NCBI GenBank assembly: GCA_947502925.1
Contig: CANNBS010000001.1
Location: 1 to 64,000 of the forward strand
Direction: 5' to 3'
DNA from: an uncultured Marinicella sp.
Lineage (GTDB): Bacteria > Pseudomonadota > Gammaproteobacteria > Xanthomonadales > Marinicellaceae
DNA length: 64,000 nucleotides
Of this stretch, positions 7,184 through 16,042 are shown piece by piece (the stretch's first letter is position 1; every line of letters starts with the position of its first letter). A model generated the notes under the pieces. That model worked only from the letters and a program-made list of their open reading frames with translations, was not told where the DNA came from and made no database searches. The translations under genes were made by a program, and so were the position numbers.

Positions 7184-8185
7184 ATGAATGACGATACACA
7201 ACACATAAAAAAAACTTTTCATGTTGAAACACATGATGCAGGTACACGCATAGACCAATATTTATCAGCGCAGTTCCCTGACTTTTCTCGCAACACGATT
7301 CAGCAGTGGATTAAACAGAACGCTGTAAAAATCGATGGCCATAATACCAAAAGTAAGCAAATTTTGAAAGGATTTGAATTAATTAGCCTTGATGTGGAAA
7401 TTGAGCAATCCGTTGCAGACAAACCCCAGGACATGTCTTTAGATATTCGTTATGAAGACAATCATTTACTGGTTATCAACAAACCGGCCGGTTTAGTTGT
7501 GCATCCTGGCAGCGGCAATCCAGATGGCACACTGTTAAATGGTTTGTTGGCACTGAGTGAAGCACAAAAGATGCTGCCCAGGGCCGGAATAGTCCACCGC
7601 CTTGATAAGGAGACCTCCGGGTTAATGGTGGTGGCCAAAGAAGCCGAATGTCAGTTGAAACTTATCGATATGCTCAAAGATCACCACATTGAACGCACCT
7701 ATTGTTGTGTGGTCAAAGGCGTTATCAAAAAGCCCGGTCGTATAGAAACCACCATAGGGCGACACCCAACCCAGCGGGTTAAAATGGCCGTCACAGCCAA
7801 AGGCAAACAGGCCGTTACTCATTACTGGCCAAGTGAGCATTTCCAGAACTTTACGGTACTCCGTGTGCAACTTGAAACCGGTCGCACCCATCAGATTCGT
7901 GTGCACATGCATCATTTGGGACATCCACTGGTGGGAGATCCGGTATATGGCAATAAAAACCGCGTTAGCGCGTCAGTGGACAATGAACTTAAAGACATTG
8001 TCAGACAATTCCCGCGACAAGCACTGCATGCGCAGAAACTGGCGTTTACACACCCCATCAGCGACAAACAAATCCAGGTGACCGCGCCTTTACCTGACGA
8101 TTTATGTCACTTACTAGATGATTTATACGAATTTGATCGTCCAGATGCTGAAAATGACGGTTTTGAGGTAGAATATGTGGAATAA
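7184..8185 (+). CDS. rluD: 23S rRNA pseudouridine synthase D
   Basis: RluD makes the conserved pseudouridines of helix 69 (1911/1915/1917 region) in 23S rRNA. An S4 RNA-binding domain covers residues about 18-80. The RluA-type catalytic domain has GIVHRLDKETSG with catalytic Asp141, and GRTHQIRVH. The 333-residue length is normal. The bamD-rluD-pgeF arrangement matches enteric bacteria, which supports orthology. Confidence 0.93.
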   Translation: MNDDTQHIKKTFHVETHDAGTRIDQYLSAQFPDFSRNTIQQWIKQNAVKIDGHNTKSKQILKGFELISLDVEIEQSVADKPQDMSLDIRYEDNHLLVINKPAGLVVHPGSGNPDGTLLNGLLALSEAQKMLPRAGIVHRLDKETSGLMVVAKEAECQLKLIDMLKDHHIERTYCCVVKGVIKKPGRIETTIGRHPTQRVKMAVTAKGKQAVTHYWPSEHFQNFTVLRVQLETGRTHQIRVHMHHLGHPLVGDPVYGNKNRVSASVDNELKDIVRQFPRQALHAQKLAFTHPISDKQIQVTAPLPDDLCHLLDDLYEFDRPDAENDGFEVEYVE

Positions 8186-8191
8186 AGTCCA

Positions 8192-8215
8192 AAAAATGAA
8201 CATATGTTCGTTTTT
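8192..8215 (+). terminator. AT-rich palindrome after rluD
   Basis: A 12-bp palindrome GAACATATGTTC (8198-8209) is flanked by A5 and T5, starting 13 nt after the rluD stop. It could act as a weak terminator in either direction, but its GC content is low. Confidence 0.4.
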
Positions 8216-8233
8216 ATAGGTATCATAGACTTG

Positions 8234-8338
8234 TTCGTTAGTATTAACTTATTCGTTAGTGGCTAACAGGCCGGTTGAACAAACCTTAGATACTTGTGGC
8301 TTTACTCCCTCTCCCACATTAGCATTATCAACCGGCCT
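8234..8338 (+). promoter_or_regulatory. Structured leader before pgeF
   Basis: TTCGTTAGT occurs twice (8234-8242 and 8252-8260); the second copy is part of the small hairpin GTTAG-TGG-CTAAC (8256-8266 region). A perfect 11-bp inverted repeat follows, AGGCCGGTTGA (8268-8278) and TCAACCGGCCT (8328-8338), with a 49-nt loop. A T7 run at 8341-8347 then directly touches the pgeF ATG. The layout resembles a terminator or attenuator overlapping the translation start region. Confidence 0.5.
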
Positions 8339-8347
8339 AATTTTTTT

Positions 8348-9070
8348 ATGAACAGTCCATTTAAGCTTCATCAAACCAATAAGCAACACGTTTATGTGCT
8401 GCAGTCTCACCGTGATTTAATGCTTAAATCACATCCGCAACTGGATGTTCATCCTGATAATAATGGTGACATGGCATTACAGTCCATCACTCAACAATAC
8501 CACTTACCACACCGACCCGTGTTTATGAAACAGGTTCATGGTGTAAAAAATATCCGTTTAAATTCAATACCCAACACACACTTCTGGAAAGCAGCCGATG
8601 CCTGCTTCACCCGACATAAGGACATTATATGTGCCGTGATGACTGCCGATTGTTTACCGGTACTCATCACCGATACACAGGCCAGTTTTGTGGCCGCTGT
8701 GCACTGTGGCTGGCGTAGTTTATACCAGGGTATATTAACGCAATTAATGGATCGAATTCAGCCGGTTTACCCGTTAAAGCTGTGGTTTGGCCCGGCCATT
8801 TGCCAGAATCATTATCAGGTAGATAATGCCTTCAAAGATCATTATTTACAGGCTCATCCGGATGCGTCACAGGCTTTTACAGAAGTTGTTGACAATCATT
8901 GCCACGCGGATTTAAAAATGATGGCAAAGGTTCAGTTACAACACCATGACATTGACCTCATTGAAGATACCTCTATTTGCACCTATCAACATGACAGTTA
9001 CTATTCCTGGCGCCAAAATAAAACATCACAAAGACAGGCTTCAATGATTTGGATACACAATTCAGATTAA
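8348..9070 (+). CDS. pgeF: YfiH/PgeF family multi-copper-type purine nucleoside enzyme
   Basis: The family (DUF152, YfiH) has been described as a laccase-like polyphenol oxidase, as a purine nucleoside phosphorylase/adenosine deaminase, and as PgeF, which edits peptidoglycan precursors wrongly carrying L-Ser. The metal ligands are visible: His64 in KQVHG, Cys102 in TADCLPV and His119 in AAVHCGWR. The protein has 240 residues. I chose ATG 8348 over a TTG inside the upstream inverted repeat. No strong ribosome site is present. It converges on oxyR and shares a TTAA stop overlap. Confidence 0.85.
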   Translation: MNSPFKLHQTNKQHVYVLQSHRDLMLKSHPQLDVHPDNNGDMALQSITQQYHLPHRPVFMKQVHGVKNIRLNSIPNTHFWKAADACFTRHKDIICAVMTADCLPVLITDTQASFVAAVHCGWRSLYQGILTQLMDRIQPVYPLKLWFGPAICQNHYQVDNAFKDHYLQAHPDASQAFTEVVDNHCHADLKMMAKVQLQHHDIDLIEDTSICTYQHDSYYSWRQNKTSQRQASMIWIHNSD

Positions 9071-9978
9071 AGCAATAACGTATCAGGGTTAATATCACAT
9101 GCCTCGACAATACTTTGACCCAGAAGCTGAAACTCTTTGGCACGCATACTGCCCTTGCGCCAGGCCAGGCCCACCTCTCTGTAGGCTTTTTTATCCATGG
9201 CTTTAACCACAATATCATCATCAACAAGTCCTGAATTGACGGCCATTTCCGGGATAAAGCTCACCCCTAAATTCTGCCGCACCATGGCAATCAAAGTGAG
9301 CAAACTACTGGCGGTAAAGTGACTGACTTTATCCACATGCTGGATACGACAGGCACTGATGGCATGATCGCGCAAGCAATGACCATCATCTAATAACAGC
9401 ACCGAACCATCTTCAAGTCGATTAATATTAAATGATTTTTGTTCAAGATTGTATTGGGAACCGTGTATGAGGCGAAAAGGGTCTTTAAACAAGGACAAGG
9501 TTTCTACGCTGCGCAAATCATAAGGTAAGGCCAACAGGACCACATCTAAGCGTCCTTCCATCAATTGCTGATAAATATCTGCTGTTTTCCCTTCATGAAT
9601 TTCTAGGGCCAATTCAGGGTAATTGACTTTTAAATAAGGCAATAAGGCAGGCATGATAAACGGGCCAATGGTGGGAATCATGCCCACCGCCAATCGACCT
9701 GATAACGGCTTTAAATTACCCTGAGCCAAATCATGTAGTTTTTGCAATTCGGCCATGACTGCCTGTGATTGGCCATGTACCTCACGACCTAAATTGGTGA
9801 TGGTCACACTTTTATTGGTGCGATCGACCAATTGACCACCCAGGGTTTTTTCAAGCTCTTTGATGGCCACACTAAAGGCCGACTGTGACACAAAGCAACT
9901 GGCGGCGGCCTGACCAAAATGATTGTACGCCACCAGAGCATTAAAATAGCGCAATTGTTTAATGGTCGGATAATGCAT
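9067..9978 (-). CDS. oxyR: Hydrogen-peroxide sensor OxyR (LysR family)
   Basis: The 303-residue regulator has an N-terminal LysR helix-turn-helix (residues about 5-65) and a substrate-binding-like effector domain. The segment DDGHCLRDHAISAC carries Cys201 and Cys210, nine residues apart. This matches the peroxide-reactive pair (C199/C208) of E. coli OxyR and separates it from other LysR proteins. The start overlaps the pepN stop as TAATG, so it may be the last gene of the tat-pepN unit. No divergent target gene lies beside it. Confidence 0.9.
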   Translation of the reverse strand: MHYPTIKQLRYFNALVAYNHFGQAAASCFVSQSAFSVAIKELEKTLGGQLVDRTNKSVTITNLGREVHGQSQAVMAELQKLHDLAQGNLKPLSGRLAVGMIPTIGPFIMPALLPYLKVNYPELALEIHEGKTADIYQQLMEGRLDVVLLALPYDLRSVETLSLFKDPFRLIHGSQYNLEQKSFNINRLEDGSVLLLDDGHCLRDHAISACRIQHVDKVSHFTASSLLTLIAMVRQNLGVSFIPEMAVNSGLVDDDIVVKAMDKKAYREVGLAWRKGSMRAKEFQLLGQSIVEACDINPDTLLL

Positions 9979-12614
9979 TAGGGTTCGGACTGCTGCAAAG
10001 CACGATCAACAATTTCATACACATTGGCCGATAAAGAATCACTTTCATGAATGCGTTTAACCTGGGCCAACATCTTATCCCTTAAATCTGGATGAAATTG
10101 TTTAAAATCATTGAATAAACTCACCATTCTGGCCGCAACCTGCGGATTTAGGGCATCCAATGCCAGCACCTGGTCGGCCAAAAATGCATAGCCTGAGCCA
10201 TCCGGGGCATGGAAACGGGTTTGGTTTCCGGCAGAGAAAGCACCCAGCAAGGAACGCACGGCATTGGGGTTTTTCAAAGAAAACACCGGCAGATCCATCA
10301 ACTGTTTGACCCGTTCAAGGGTATCCTCTTTTGGAATGGTGGCTTGAATGGACAACCATTTATTTATCATCAGCGGATGATCCTGCCAGCGGCTGTAATA
10401 ATCAGCCAGCAAATCTTCAAAGCCCGGTGCTTGTTGATGAGCCAACAAGGTAAGTGCTGTAACTTTATCCGTGTAGTTATCCGCTTGTTGATATTGCTGT
10501 TGGCAGAGTTGATAAAACTCTCTGTTGCCGGTTTGTGCCAGATACCACAAACACCTGTTTTTAAGACTTCTCTGCGCGACCTGTTTGGCGCTAACCTGAT
10601 ATGGCTCGTCACTGTGGTTCTGATGGTAAACCGATAAAATCTCGACTTGTAAGTGTTGATTAATTTCATCTACCAATTGTTCTTTGGCCTGATACAAAAG
10701 TGCCACATCCACAGATTCCATATTGACAATCATAGATTGCAAACTTGGCAGTGTGATGGCAATGGCCACCAAGCCCAGATCAATGTCATCATTCAGTAAA
10801 AGCTGCCTGAACGAATCAAAAAATAACGGCGGTGTTTTGTGCTGTTGATTCTCTTTCAAAGCCTGATACTTGGCGATGATAATCTGTTGTTGCAATTGTT
10901 GGGCGGCATCCCAGCGGTTAAACGGATCCTGGTCATACTGTGCCAGAAAAGCCAGGTCTTCAAAAGACAATGACTGGCGTAATCGTACCGGCGCTGAAAA
11001 GCCCTGTAACAAAGAAGGTATCGGCGCTTTATCGACCTCATCAATCACCAGAGACTGGCTTTGTTCAGTCAGTTCAAAAACCGTTTGCGTTTCTGCCTTT
11101 TCATTTAGTTTGATGGCTTGGCCACTGTCATCATATAAAGATAATTTTATCGGAATATGCATCACTTGCCAGGTTTGCTCACCCTGATAACTATCTGGTT
11201 GTTGCTGCTTAAAATGCAAACTGAATTGTCTTGTTTCTTGATTGTATTCTGATTCAACGTCAACCACCGGCGTGCCGTTTTGGCTATACCACAGTTCAAA
11301 CTGAGATAAATCCACGCCATTTGCATCGGCCATGGCACCGCGAAAATCATCACAACTGACCGCCGTGCCGTCATGGCGTTTAAAATACAAATCCATGCCC
11401 TTCTGGAAACCGTCTTCGCCCAACAGGGTGTGGTACATGCGCACCACTTCGGCACCTTTTTCATAAACCGTCAGGGTATAAAAGTTATTAATTTCTATGT
11501 ATGAATCCGGTCGTACCGGGTGAGACATCGGCGAGGCATCTTCAGCAAACTGAGCGGCACGTAAATGGCGCACATCTTCAATGCGCTTTACAGCACGTGA
11601 TTGCTGGTCCGAGGTGAATTCCTGATCTCGGAAAACCGTTAAACCTTCTTTTAAACTCAACTGGAACCAGTCGCGGCATGTGACACGATTACCGGTCCAG
11701 TTATGAAAATACTCATGACCGATGACTGCTTCGACGTTAATAAAATCCTGATCCGTGGCGGTGTTCTGCTTGGCCAGTACATATTTTGAATTAAAAATAT
11801 TGAGTCCCTTATTTTCCATGGCACCCATATTGAAATCATCGGTGACCACAATATTGTATTCATCCAGATCATAAACCAGATTAAAGCGCTGCTCATCCCA
11901 ACGCATGGCATTTTTTAGTGACTGCATGGCATAGTCACAGGCATCAATATTTTGCTGTTCTGTATAAATGCGCAATTGAACTTGCTTATCTTTTGCTGTT
12001 GTGAAACTGTCTTCAACATAAGCCAAATCACCGGCCACCAACGCAAACAGATAACTGGGTTTAGGATGTGGATCAACCCATTTCACGTAATGCTTATTAT
12101 GTGATAACTCCCCGGCAGCCACCTGATTGCCATTAGATAACAACACCGGATAACGGTTTTTATCAGCAATAATGGTGACGGCAAAAGGTGCCAGCACATC
12201 CGGACGATCCGGATAATAGGTGATGCGCCGAAATCCCTGAGCTTCACACTGCGTTAAGAAGAATTCACCGGATTGATACAAACCTTCCAGAGCGGTGTTT
12301 TCACCCGGATATATTTTAACTTCACTGCGCAACTCAAACTGCGCGGGCAAATCTTCTAATAATAGCCCTTCGTCAGTCAGTTGAAGATCATCCACTGAAA
12401 CGTCATGACCATCAATGGTCAATCGTTGTAAGGACAGCTGATGCCCATGTAAGAACAAACTGTTGTTTTCGGCAACCTTGTTTTGTTTAAACAATATTCG
12501 GGCGCGAACCAGGGTGTGATCCTGCTCCACTAAAAAGGCTAAATCAACCCAACGAACCCAATAGTTTGGCGGTTGATAGTCCTTACGAAATATTTTTTGT
12601 TTTGTTTGACTCAT
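9978..12614 (-). CDS. pepN: Aminopeptidase N (M1 metallopeptidase)
   Basis: PepN is a zinc aminopeptidase that removes N-terminal residues from peptides during cytoplasmic protein turnover. The 878-residue protein has the exopeptidase motif GAMEN near residue 265 and the zinc motif HEYFHNW about 35 residues later, with the third ligand in KEGLTVFRDQEF. Four-domain length and spacing match E. coli PepN (870 residues). It lies between tatC and oxyR, all leftward. Confidence 0.95.
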   Translation of the reverse strand: MSQTKQKIFRKDYQPPNYWVRWVDLAFLVEQDHTLVRARILFKQNKVAENNSLFLHGHQLSLQRLTIDGHDVSVDDLQLTDEGLLLEDLPAQFELRSEVKIYPGENTALEGLYQSGEFFLTQCEAQGFRRITYYPDRPDVLAPFAVTIIADKNRYPVLLSNGNQVAAGELSHNKHYVKWVDPHPKPSYLFALVAGDLAYVEDSFTTAKDKQVQLRIYTEQQNIDACDYAMQSLKNAMRWDEQRFNLVYDLDEYNIVVTDDFNMGAMENKGLNIFNSKYVLAKQNTATDQDFINVEAVIGHEYFHNWTGNRVTCRDWFQLSLKEGLTVFRDQEFTSDQQSRAVKRIEDVRHLRAAQFAEDASPMSHPVRPDSYIEINNFYTLTVYEKGAEVVRMYHTLLGEDGFQKGMDLYFKRHDGTAVSCDDFRGAMADANGVDLSQFELWYSQNGTPVVDVESEYNQETRQFSLHFKQQQPDSYQGEQTWQVMHIPIKLSLYDDSGQAIKLNEKAETQTVFELTEQSQSLVIDEVDKAPIPSLLQGFSAPVRLRQSLSFEDLAFLAQYDQDPFNRWDAAQQLQQQIIIAKYQALKENQQHKTPPLFFDSFRQLLLNDDIDLGLVAIAITLPSLQSMIVNMESVDVALLYQAKEQLVDEINQHLQVEILSVYHQNHSDEPYQVSAKQVAQRSLKNRCLWYLAQTGNREFYQLCQQQYQQADNYTDKVTALTLLAHQQAPGFEDLLADYYSRWQDHPLMINKWLSIQATIPKEDTLERVKQLMDLPVFSLKNPNAVRSLLGAFSAGNQTRFHAPDGSGYAFLADQVLALDALNPQVAARMVSLFNDFKQFHPDLRDKMLAQVKRIHESDSLSANVYEIVDRALQQSEP

Positions 12615-12681
12615 AATGATTCATAAAAATAATGACGACATTGTAGCTTAATTAAGGCCAAGCGACTTACATTCGCCGGTT

Positions 12682-13428
12682 TTATTCAACCCCATTGTGT
12701 CCGGCCTGTTGTGAGCGACGTCGTAACATTCGGCCCATCACTAAACCAAACTCAAATAAAACCCACATTGGAATGGCCAAAAGCACCTGTGAACTTGGAT
12801 CGGGCGGGGTCAACAACATGGCGACCACCAAAATACCCACCACAATATAAGGTCTTTTTGCAGCCAATTGTGATGCTGAAGTAACGCCCAGAACAATCAG
12901 TATAATAACCGCCACCGGAATTTCAAAAGCCAATCCAAAAGCAAAAAACAAGCGAATCACAATGTCTAAATAGGAATTGATGTCGGGCATGTAAACCACA
13001 CCCTCAGGCGCGATACTGGGCAGAAACACAAATAAAATGGGAAACACCACAAAATAGGCAAAGGCACAACCTAAATAAAACAACACAATACCGCTTAATA
13101 ATATCGGCATGGCAATTTTTTTTTCATGGCGATACAAACCCGGTGCCACAAACGCCCACATTTGGTAGAAAATCACCGGCATACTGATAATCACTGCCAA
13201 GATAATAACCATTTTGAACGGCGTTAAAAAAGGTGAGAGCACGCCGGTGGCTATCATTTCCGTCCCACCGGTCAGGTTTGACATAACCGGCTTTGCAATC
13301 AGTGTATATATCTCACTGGCAAATGGAAACATAACAACAATCAAAACCAAAACAGTCACAACTGCTTTCAATAAACGACTGCGCAGCTCGATTAAATGGT
13401 CAATAATCGACTGTTCAGAATCCGTCAT
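12682..13428 (-). CDS. tatC: Sec-independent translocase subunit TatC
   Basis: TatC is the polytopic receptor for twin-arginine signal peptides. The 248-residue protein has six membrane segments, the N-terminal HLIELRSRLLKA motif and a conserved Pro/Phe-rich periplasmic loop (FYQMWAFVAPGLYRHEKK). ATG 13428 has AGGA 8 nt upstream and overlaps the tatB end by 14 nt. A longer in-frame start exists but lacks family similarity. Confidence 0.94.
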   Translation of the reverse strand: MTDSEQSIIDHLIELRSRLLKAVVTVLVLIVVMFPFASEIYTLIAKPVMSNLTGGTEMIATGVLSPFLTPFKMVIILAVIISMPVIFYQMWAFVAPGLYRHEKKIAMPILLSGIVLFYLGCAFAYFVVFPILFVFLPSIAPEGVVYMPDINSYLDIVIRLFFAFGLAFEIPVAVIILIVLGVTSASQLAAKRPYIVVGILVVAMLLTPPDPSSQVLLAIPMWVLFEFGLVMGRMLRRRSQQAGHNGVE

Positions 13429-13729
13429 GGTTGTCCTTATTTTTGTCTTCTTTAGTCTCTTTGTTACCGGGTTCAAATTCGATGGTCTCAGACATCTGTT
13501 CTGCCAGTTGACGGGCTTCTTCAGCCATGGCGTTTTCTTTGAGTTTGGCTTTGACAGCCTCTATTTCAAGTTCTTGTTCAACATCGTGTTTAACCTGATT
13601 AAAGGTGCGCTTAATTTGGCCAAAAAACCGGCCCATCTTGCGCGCAACACCCGGTAGTTTTTCAGGTCCTACCACCAACAAAGTCACCACAAAAACCAAT
13701 AAGAGCTCGGTAAAACCAATATCAAACAT
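13415..13729 (-). CDS. tatB: Twin-arginine translocase subunit TatB
   Basis: The 104-residue protein has a single N-terminal membrane helix ending in the hinge VVGPEKLPGVARKMGR, which identifies TatB rather than TatA. A charged amphipathic and coiled-coil tail follows. With TatC it forms the signal-peptide receptor. It begins 3 nt after tatA ends and overlaps tatC. Confidence 0.92.
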   Translation of the reverse strand: MFDIGFTELLLVFVVTLLVVGPEKLPGVARKMGRFFGQIKRTFNQVKHDVEQELEIEAVKAKLKENAMAEEARQLAEQMSETIEFEPGNKETKEDKNKDNHDGF

Positions 13730-13732
13730 AGT

Positions 13733-13942
13733 TTATTGTTCTTTATGCTGTGACTTTTTGCTCGGCTTTTCGTTCTCGTCTTTTTGATTGGTGAGTTCTT
13801 CCTGATCGTCATCTTGCATGCTTTTCTTAAAACCTTTAATGGCACCACCTAAATCACCACCAATGTTACGCAGTTTTTTGGTACCGAAGATTAATGCCAC
13901 CACCACAAGGATAATAACAAGTTGCGTTACACTTATACCCAT
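13733..13942 (-). CDS. tatA: Twin-arginine translocase subunit TatA
   Basis: The 69-residue pore-forming subunit has one membrane helix ([20 protein letters not shown]), the conserved [10 protein letters not shown] hinge, the amphipathic segment GAIKGFKK and a charged disordered tail. It is the first gene of the tat operon. A TATAAT on the minus strand at 13974-13979 is the likely -10, but I see no good -35. Confidence 0.93.
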   Translation of the reverse strand: MGISVTQLVIILVVVALIFGTKKLRNIGGDLGGAIKGFKKSMQDDDQEELTNQKDENEKPSKKSQHKEQ

Positions 13943-14043
13943 AAATGCTCCAATTGATTGAAGTAAAAAGTGTATTATAACGGCAAAGTGCCTGAATACC
14001 TAAATCACAGGCAAGAGATTATGCAAAGAGCATAAGAAAAGTA

Positions 14044-14937
14044 TTAAGAGATGCGACGAATGGCCAGGAAACCAAGCGGCAGGATTGATAGAATTAACAA
14101 CCAAAGGCTGGCTAAGTTGAGTGCGGGAACCGGCTGGACAACCGGTGTGCCGCGCGCACAACCCTGACCATTGGCAATGGCTAAAGATTCAACACCCACC
14201 AGCGTGTCGGAAATATAGTCTGCCTCACCAGTCTCGCTGTTAACTTTAAAAATACGCGACATGTAAGGATTTAGTGGGTCAGAAAGCCGTAAATTTATGA
14301 CCATCCATAGTTGGCCGTCTGCATCAAAACTCATGCCTGAACCGTAAAGTTCAACACCGCCACCTAAATCACCCAGAGGCCCAACCAAATCAGCTTCGGC
14401 TGTCGCCGGATTAATTTCATATAAATTAAAATCACCGGAAGCCACCGCATACAGGCGGTTGTCCCAGGAAGCTAACGATGTGAAATTATGGCCTGTTTGA
14501 CCAATGAGCGTGGCTCGACCGGTTTCCGGGTTCACTTCATAAAGTCCCTGGTCGCTTTTAACAACCAAAAACAAACGACCGTCACAAGCAAAAGTCATGC
14601 CGTAGTCATGATTTTCCTGGACATTACCAAAGCCAAAATTTTGATTAACATTGGCTACCGGTAATGCACGTGAGTTTGAGATATCAATTTGTACCAGGGT
14701 TTTGGTGTTGTCATCGGCACCATAGATAACGTCATTGGCTGACAAGGCCAGGCCTTCAATTCCGATATAAGGATCTGCAATTCGACCAAAGCTGTTAAAT
14801 GAACCGGTCTCTAAATCAATTTCAACAATGTGATCCGGGTAATCAAAACTGTCATCCGCGACTGCATAGGCCGTGACAGCCAGAACCTGGCTCGGCACTA
14901 ATAGAATGCTTAGAAAAATAAGGACAGCTCGGCACAT
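14044..14937 (-). CDS. Secreted propeller-like protein with exosortase-type sorting tail
   Basis: The 297-residue protein has a signal peptide (cleavage near VLA-VTAYA, about residue 20). The body has repeated strands of the type LYEVNPETGRATLIG, LYEINPATAEADLVG and IFKVNSETGEADYIS, suggesting a six- or seven-bladed beta-propeller with no catalytic residues I recognise. The last 32 residues are a Pro-rich start (VPALN), a hydrophobic helix and RRIS. That is the tripartite layout of PEP/IPTL-CTERM sorting signals, normally cleaved by an exosortase. The function is unknown. Confidence 0.65.
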   Translation of the reverse strand: MCRAVLIFLSILLVPSQVLAVTAYAVADDSFDYPDHIVEIDLETGSFNSFGRIADPYIGIEGLALSANDVIYGADDNTKTLVQIDISNSRALPVANVNQNFGFGNVQENHDYGMTFACDGRLFLVVKSDQGLYEVNPETGRATLIGQTGHNFTSLASWDNRLYAVASGDFNLYEINPATAEADLVGPLGDLGGGVELYGSGMSFDADGQLWMVINLRLSDPLNPYMSRIFKVNSETGEADYISDTLVGVESLAIANGQGCARGTPVVQPVPALNLASLWLLILSILPLGFLAIRRIS

Positions 14938-15056
14938 TTTATATTTATTATTTTTTAAAATATCGTATAAAGCCCGATATTAGCAAAAATCAATCGCCGA
15001 AACAAGCTATTTATGACAGCGACCAAACTAATACAAGACCACCGTTTTAACGTCTT

Positions 15057-15282
15057 GAGACCTCTGCATAAGTCTGAGTTATTGAAAAAATGATTGAAAT
15101 TCTGAAGTTCAAGGAAGGAAAAGCAAGTAATAGCAATAGCTATTGCTAAGTTTTATTCAGCGCTTCCATACGCTTCACCCCTTCGGGGCTTCCGTGATAA
15201 TTCATTCCAGATGAATTATTCTGACGAAGAAATTCAGGATTTCAGACATTTTTACTTCATTCACGACTTATGCAGAGGTCTC
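15057..15282. mobile_element. MITE-like element, 226 bp
   Basis: Perfect 18-bp terminal inverted repeats GAGACCTCTGCATAAGTC (15057-15074) and its complement (15265-15282) bound a 226-bp segment without a gene. Similarity between arms continues inward, and the element holds a perfect 18-bp palindrome TAGCAATAGCTATTGCTA (15131-15148), CCCC-TTC-GGGG (15178-15188) and an 8-bp-arm hairpin (15198-15218). This is the build of a non-autonomous transposon. GAGACC ends resemble those of some IS5-family elements, from memory only. No target duplication is obvious. It sits 17 bp from the TetR gene's stop. Confidence 0.75.
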
Positions 15283-15299
15283 GTATTAACATTCAGCAC

Positions 15300-15938
15300 C
15301 TATTTTTTTGCATTAACGGAGGTCAAATCAATGGACACAGATTCCGGTGGGTGGATTAACTGACCGGCCACATGTTTAACATAATCATCCACATTGTTGT
15401 CATGTTTAAACTGTCCATGCAGAGTTTTGGTCATGTGCAGATAACCCACATAAACAGAATACGCCAGTATGGATTGTTGTCTGGCCTGGGTTTCACTGTA
15501 TCCGATGTCCTGATAGCATTGTTGCAGATAATTAAGTCGGTCAACGGTGACCTCTTTGAGGACTTTTGAAACATAACTGTGCTGTCTGTCGGCCAGCAAT
15601 GTGGCATAAATCAGATGGCTTTGCAGTGGCTCAGAAGACAAGATAAACCAGGTTTTGAGCCGCTCATAAGGATCATTCACGGACAACACACGCTGTCTGA
15701 TAACCTTATTATCTTCATCACGCCAACGCTTCAAAGCCGCCACAATAAGGTCTTTGCGGTTGGTAAAATGCCAATAAAAACTACCTTTAGTCACGCCCAA
15801 TACTTTCGCAATGGTTTCCACAGCCACCGCACTGACGCCTTGATTGGCAATCACTTCTAAAGTGGCTTTTTCCCAGTCTTTGGGGTTAAGGGATTTCTTT
15901 TTATTGGCATCGTTTATGGCCTTATTTTGCTTTATCAT
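15300..15938 (-). CDS. TetR-family regulator, probable repressor of fadE
   Basis: The 212-residue protein has a TetR DNA-binding domain at residues about 20-68 (VETIAKVLGVTKGSFYWHF is the recognition helix-turn-helix) and an all-helical ligand domain. It is transcribed away from fadE. The shared intergenic region holds two ATAC-N6-GTAT sites over the fadE promoter. I infer it represses fadE and is relieved by an acyl-CoA or fatty-acid ligand, by analogy with other TetR regulators of beta-oxidation. The ligand is not shown by the sequence. Confidence 0.8.
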   Translation of the reverse strand: MIKQNKAINDANKKKSLNPKDWEKATLEVIANQGVSAVAVETIAKVLGVTKGSFYWHFTNRKDLIVAALKRWRDEDNKVIRQRVLSVNDPYERLKTWFILSSEPLQSHLIYATLLADRQHSYVSKVLKEVTVDRLNYLQQCYQDIGYSETQARQQSILAYSVYVGYLHMTKTLHGQFKHDNNVDDYVKHVAGQLIHPPESVSIDLTSVNAKK

Positions 15939-15991
15939 GGCTTTATCATAACCACAATTACGCGTCGGTCAATGAGAAATTTAAGTTTTCC

Positions 15992-16005
15992 ATACGCTTG
16001 CGTAT
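15992..16005. promoter_or_regulatory. Operator-like palindrome 1 at fadE
   Basis: ATACGC-TT-GCGTAT is a perfect palindrome with half-site ATAC. Its last base is the first base of the -35 box (16005-16010). Confidence 0.65.
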
Positions 16006-16033
16006 TGACAATCGATGTGACTGTCGCCATACT
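16005..16033 (+). promoter_or_regulatory. Promoter of fadE
   Basis: Consensus -35 TTGACA (16005-16010), a 17-nt spacer and -10 CATACT (16028-16033), 33 bp before the fadE ATG. Confidence 0.7.
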
Positions 16034-16042
16034 GTACCGTAT
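16029..16042. promoter_or_regulatory. Operator-like palindrome 2 at fadE
   Basis: ATACTGTACCGTAT shares the ATAC-N6-GTAT frame with the site at 15992-16005 and covers the -10 box. The two sites are 37 bp apart start to start. A bound regulator would block RNA polymerase at both promoter elements. Confidence 0.6.

Noticed and set aside
10209..10637. 142-codon open frame opposite pepN
   Set aside because: It is the mirror of conserved aminopeptidase sequence, with no ribosome site and no recognisable domain.
15057..15282. Truncated transposase gene inside the inverted-repeat element
   Set aside because: No frame longer than a few dozen codons resembles a transposase; the interior is mostly palindromic.
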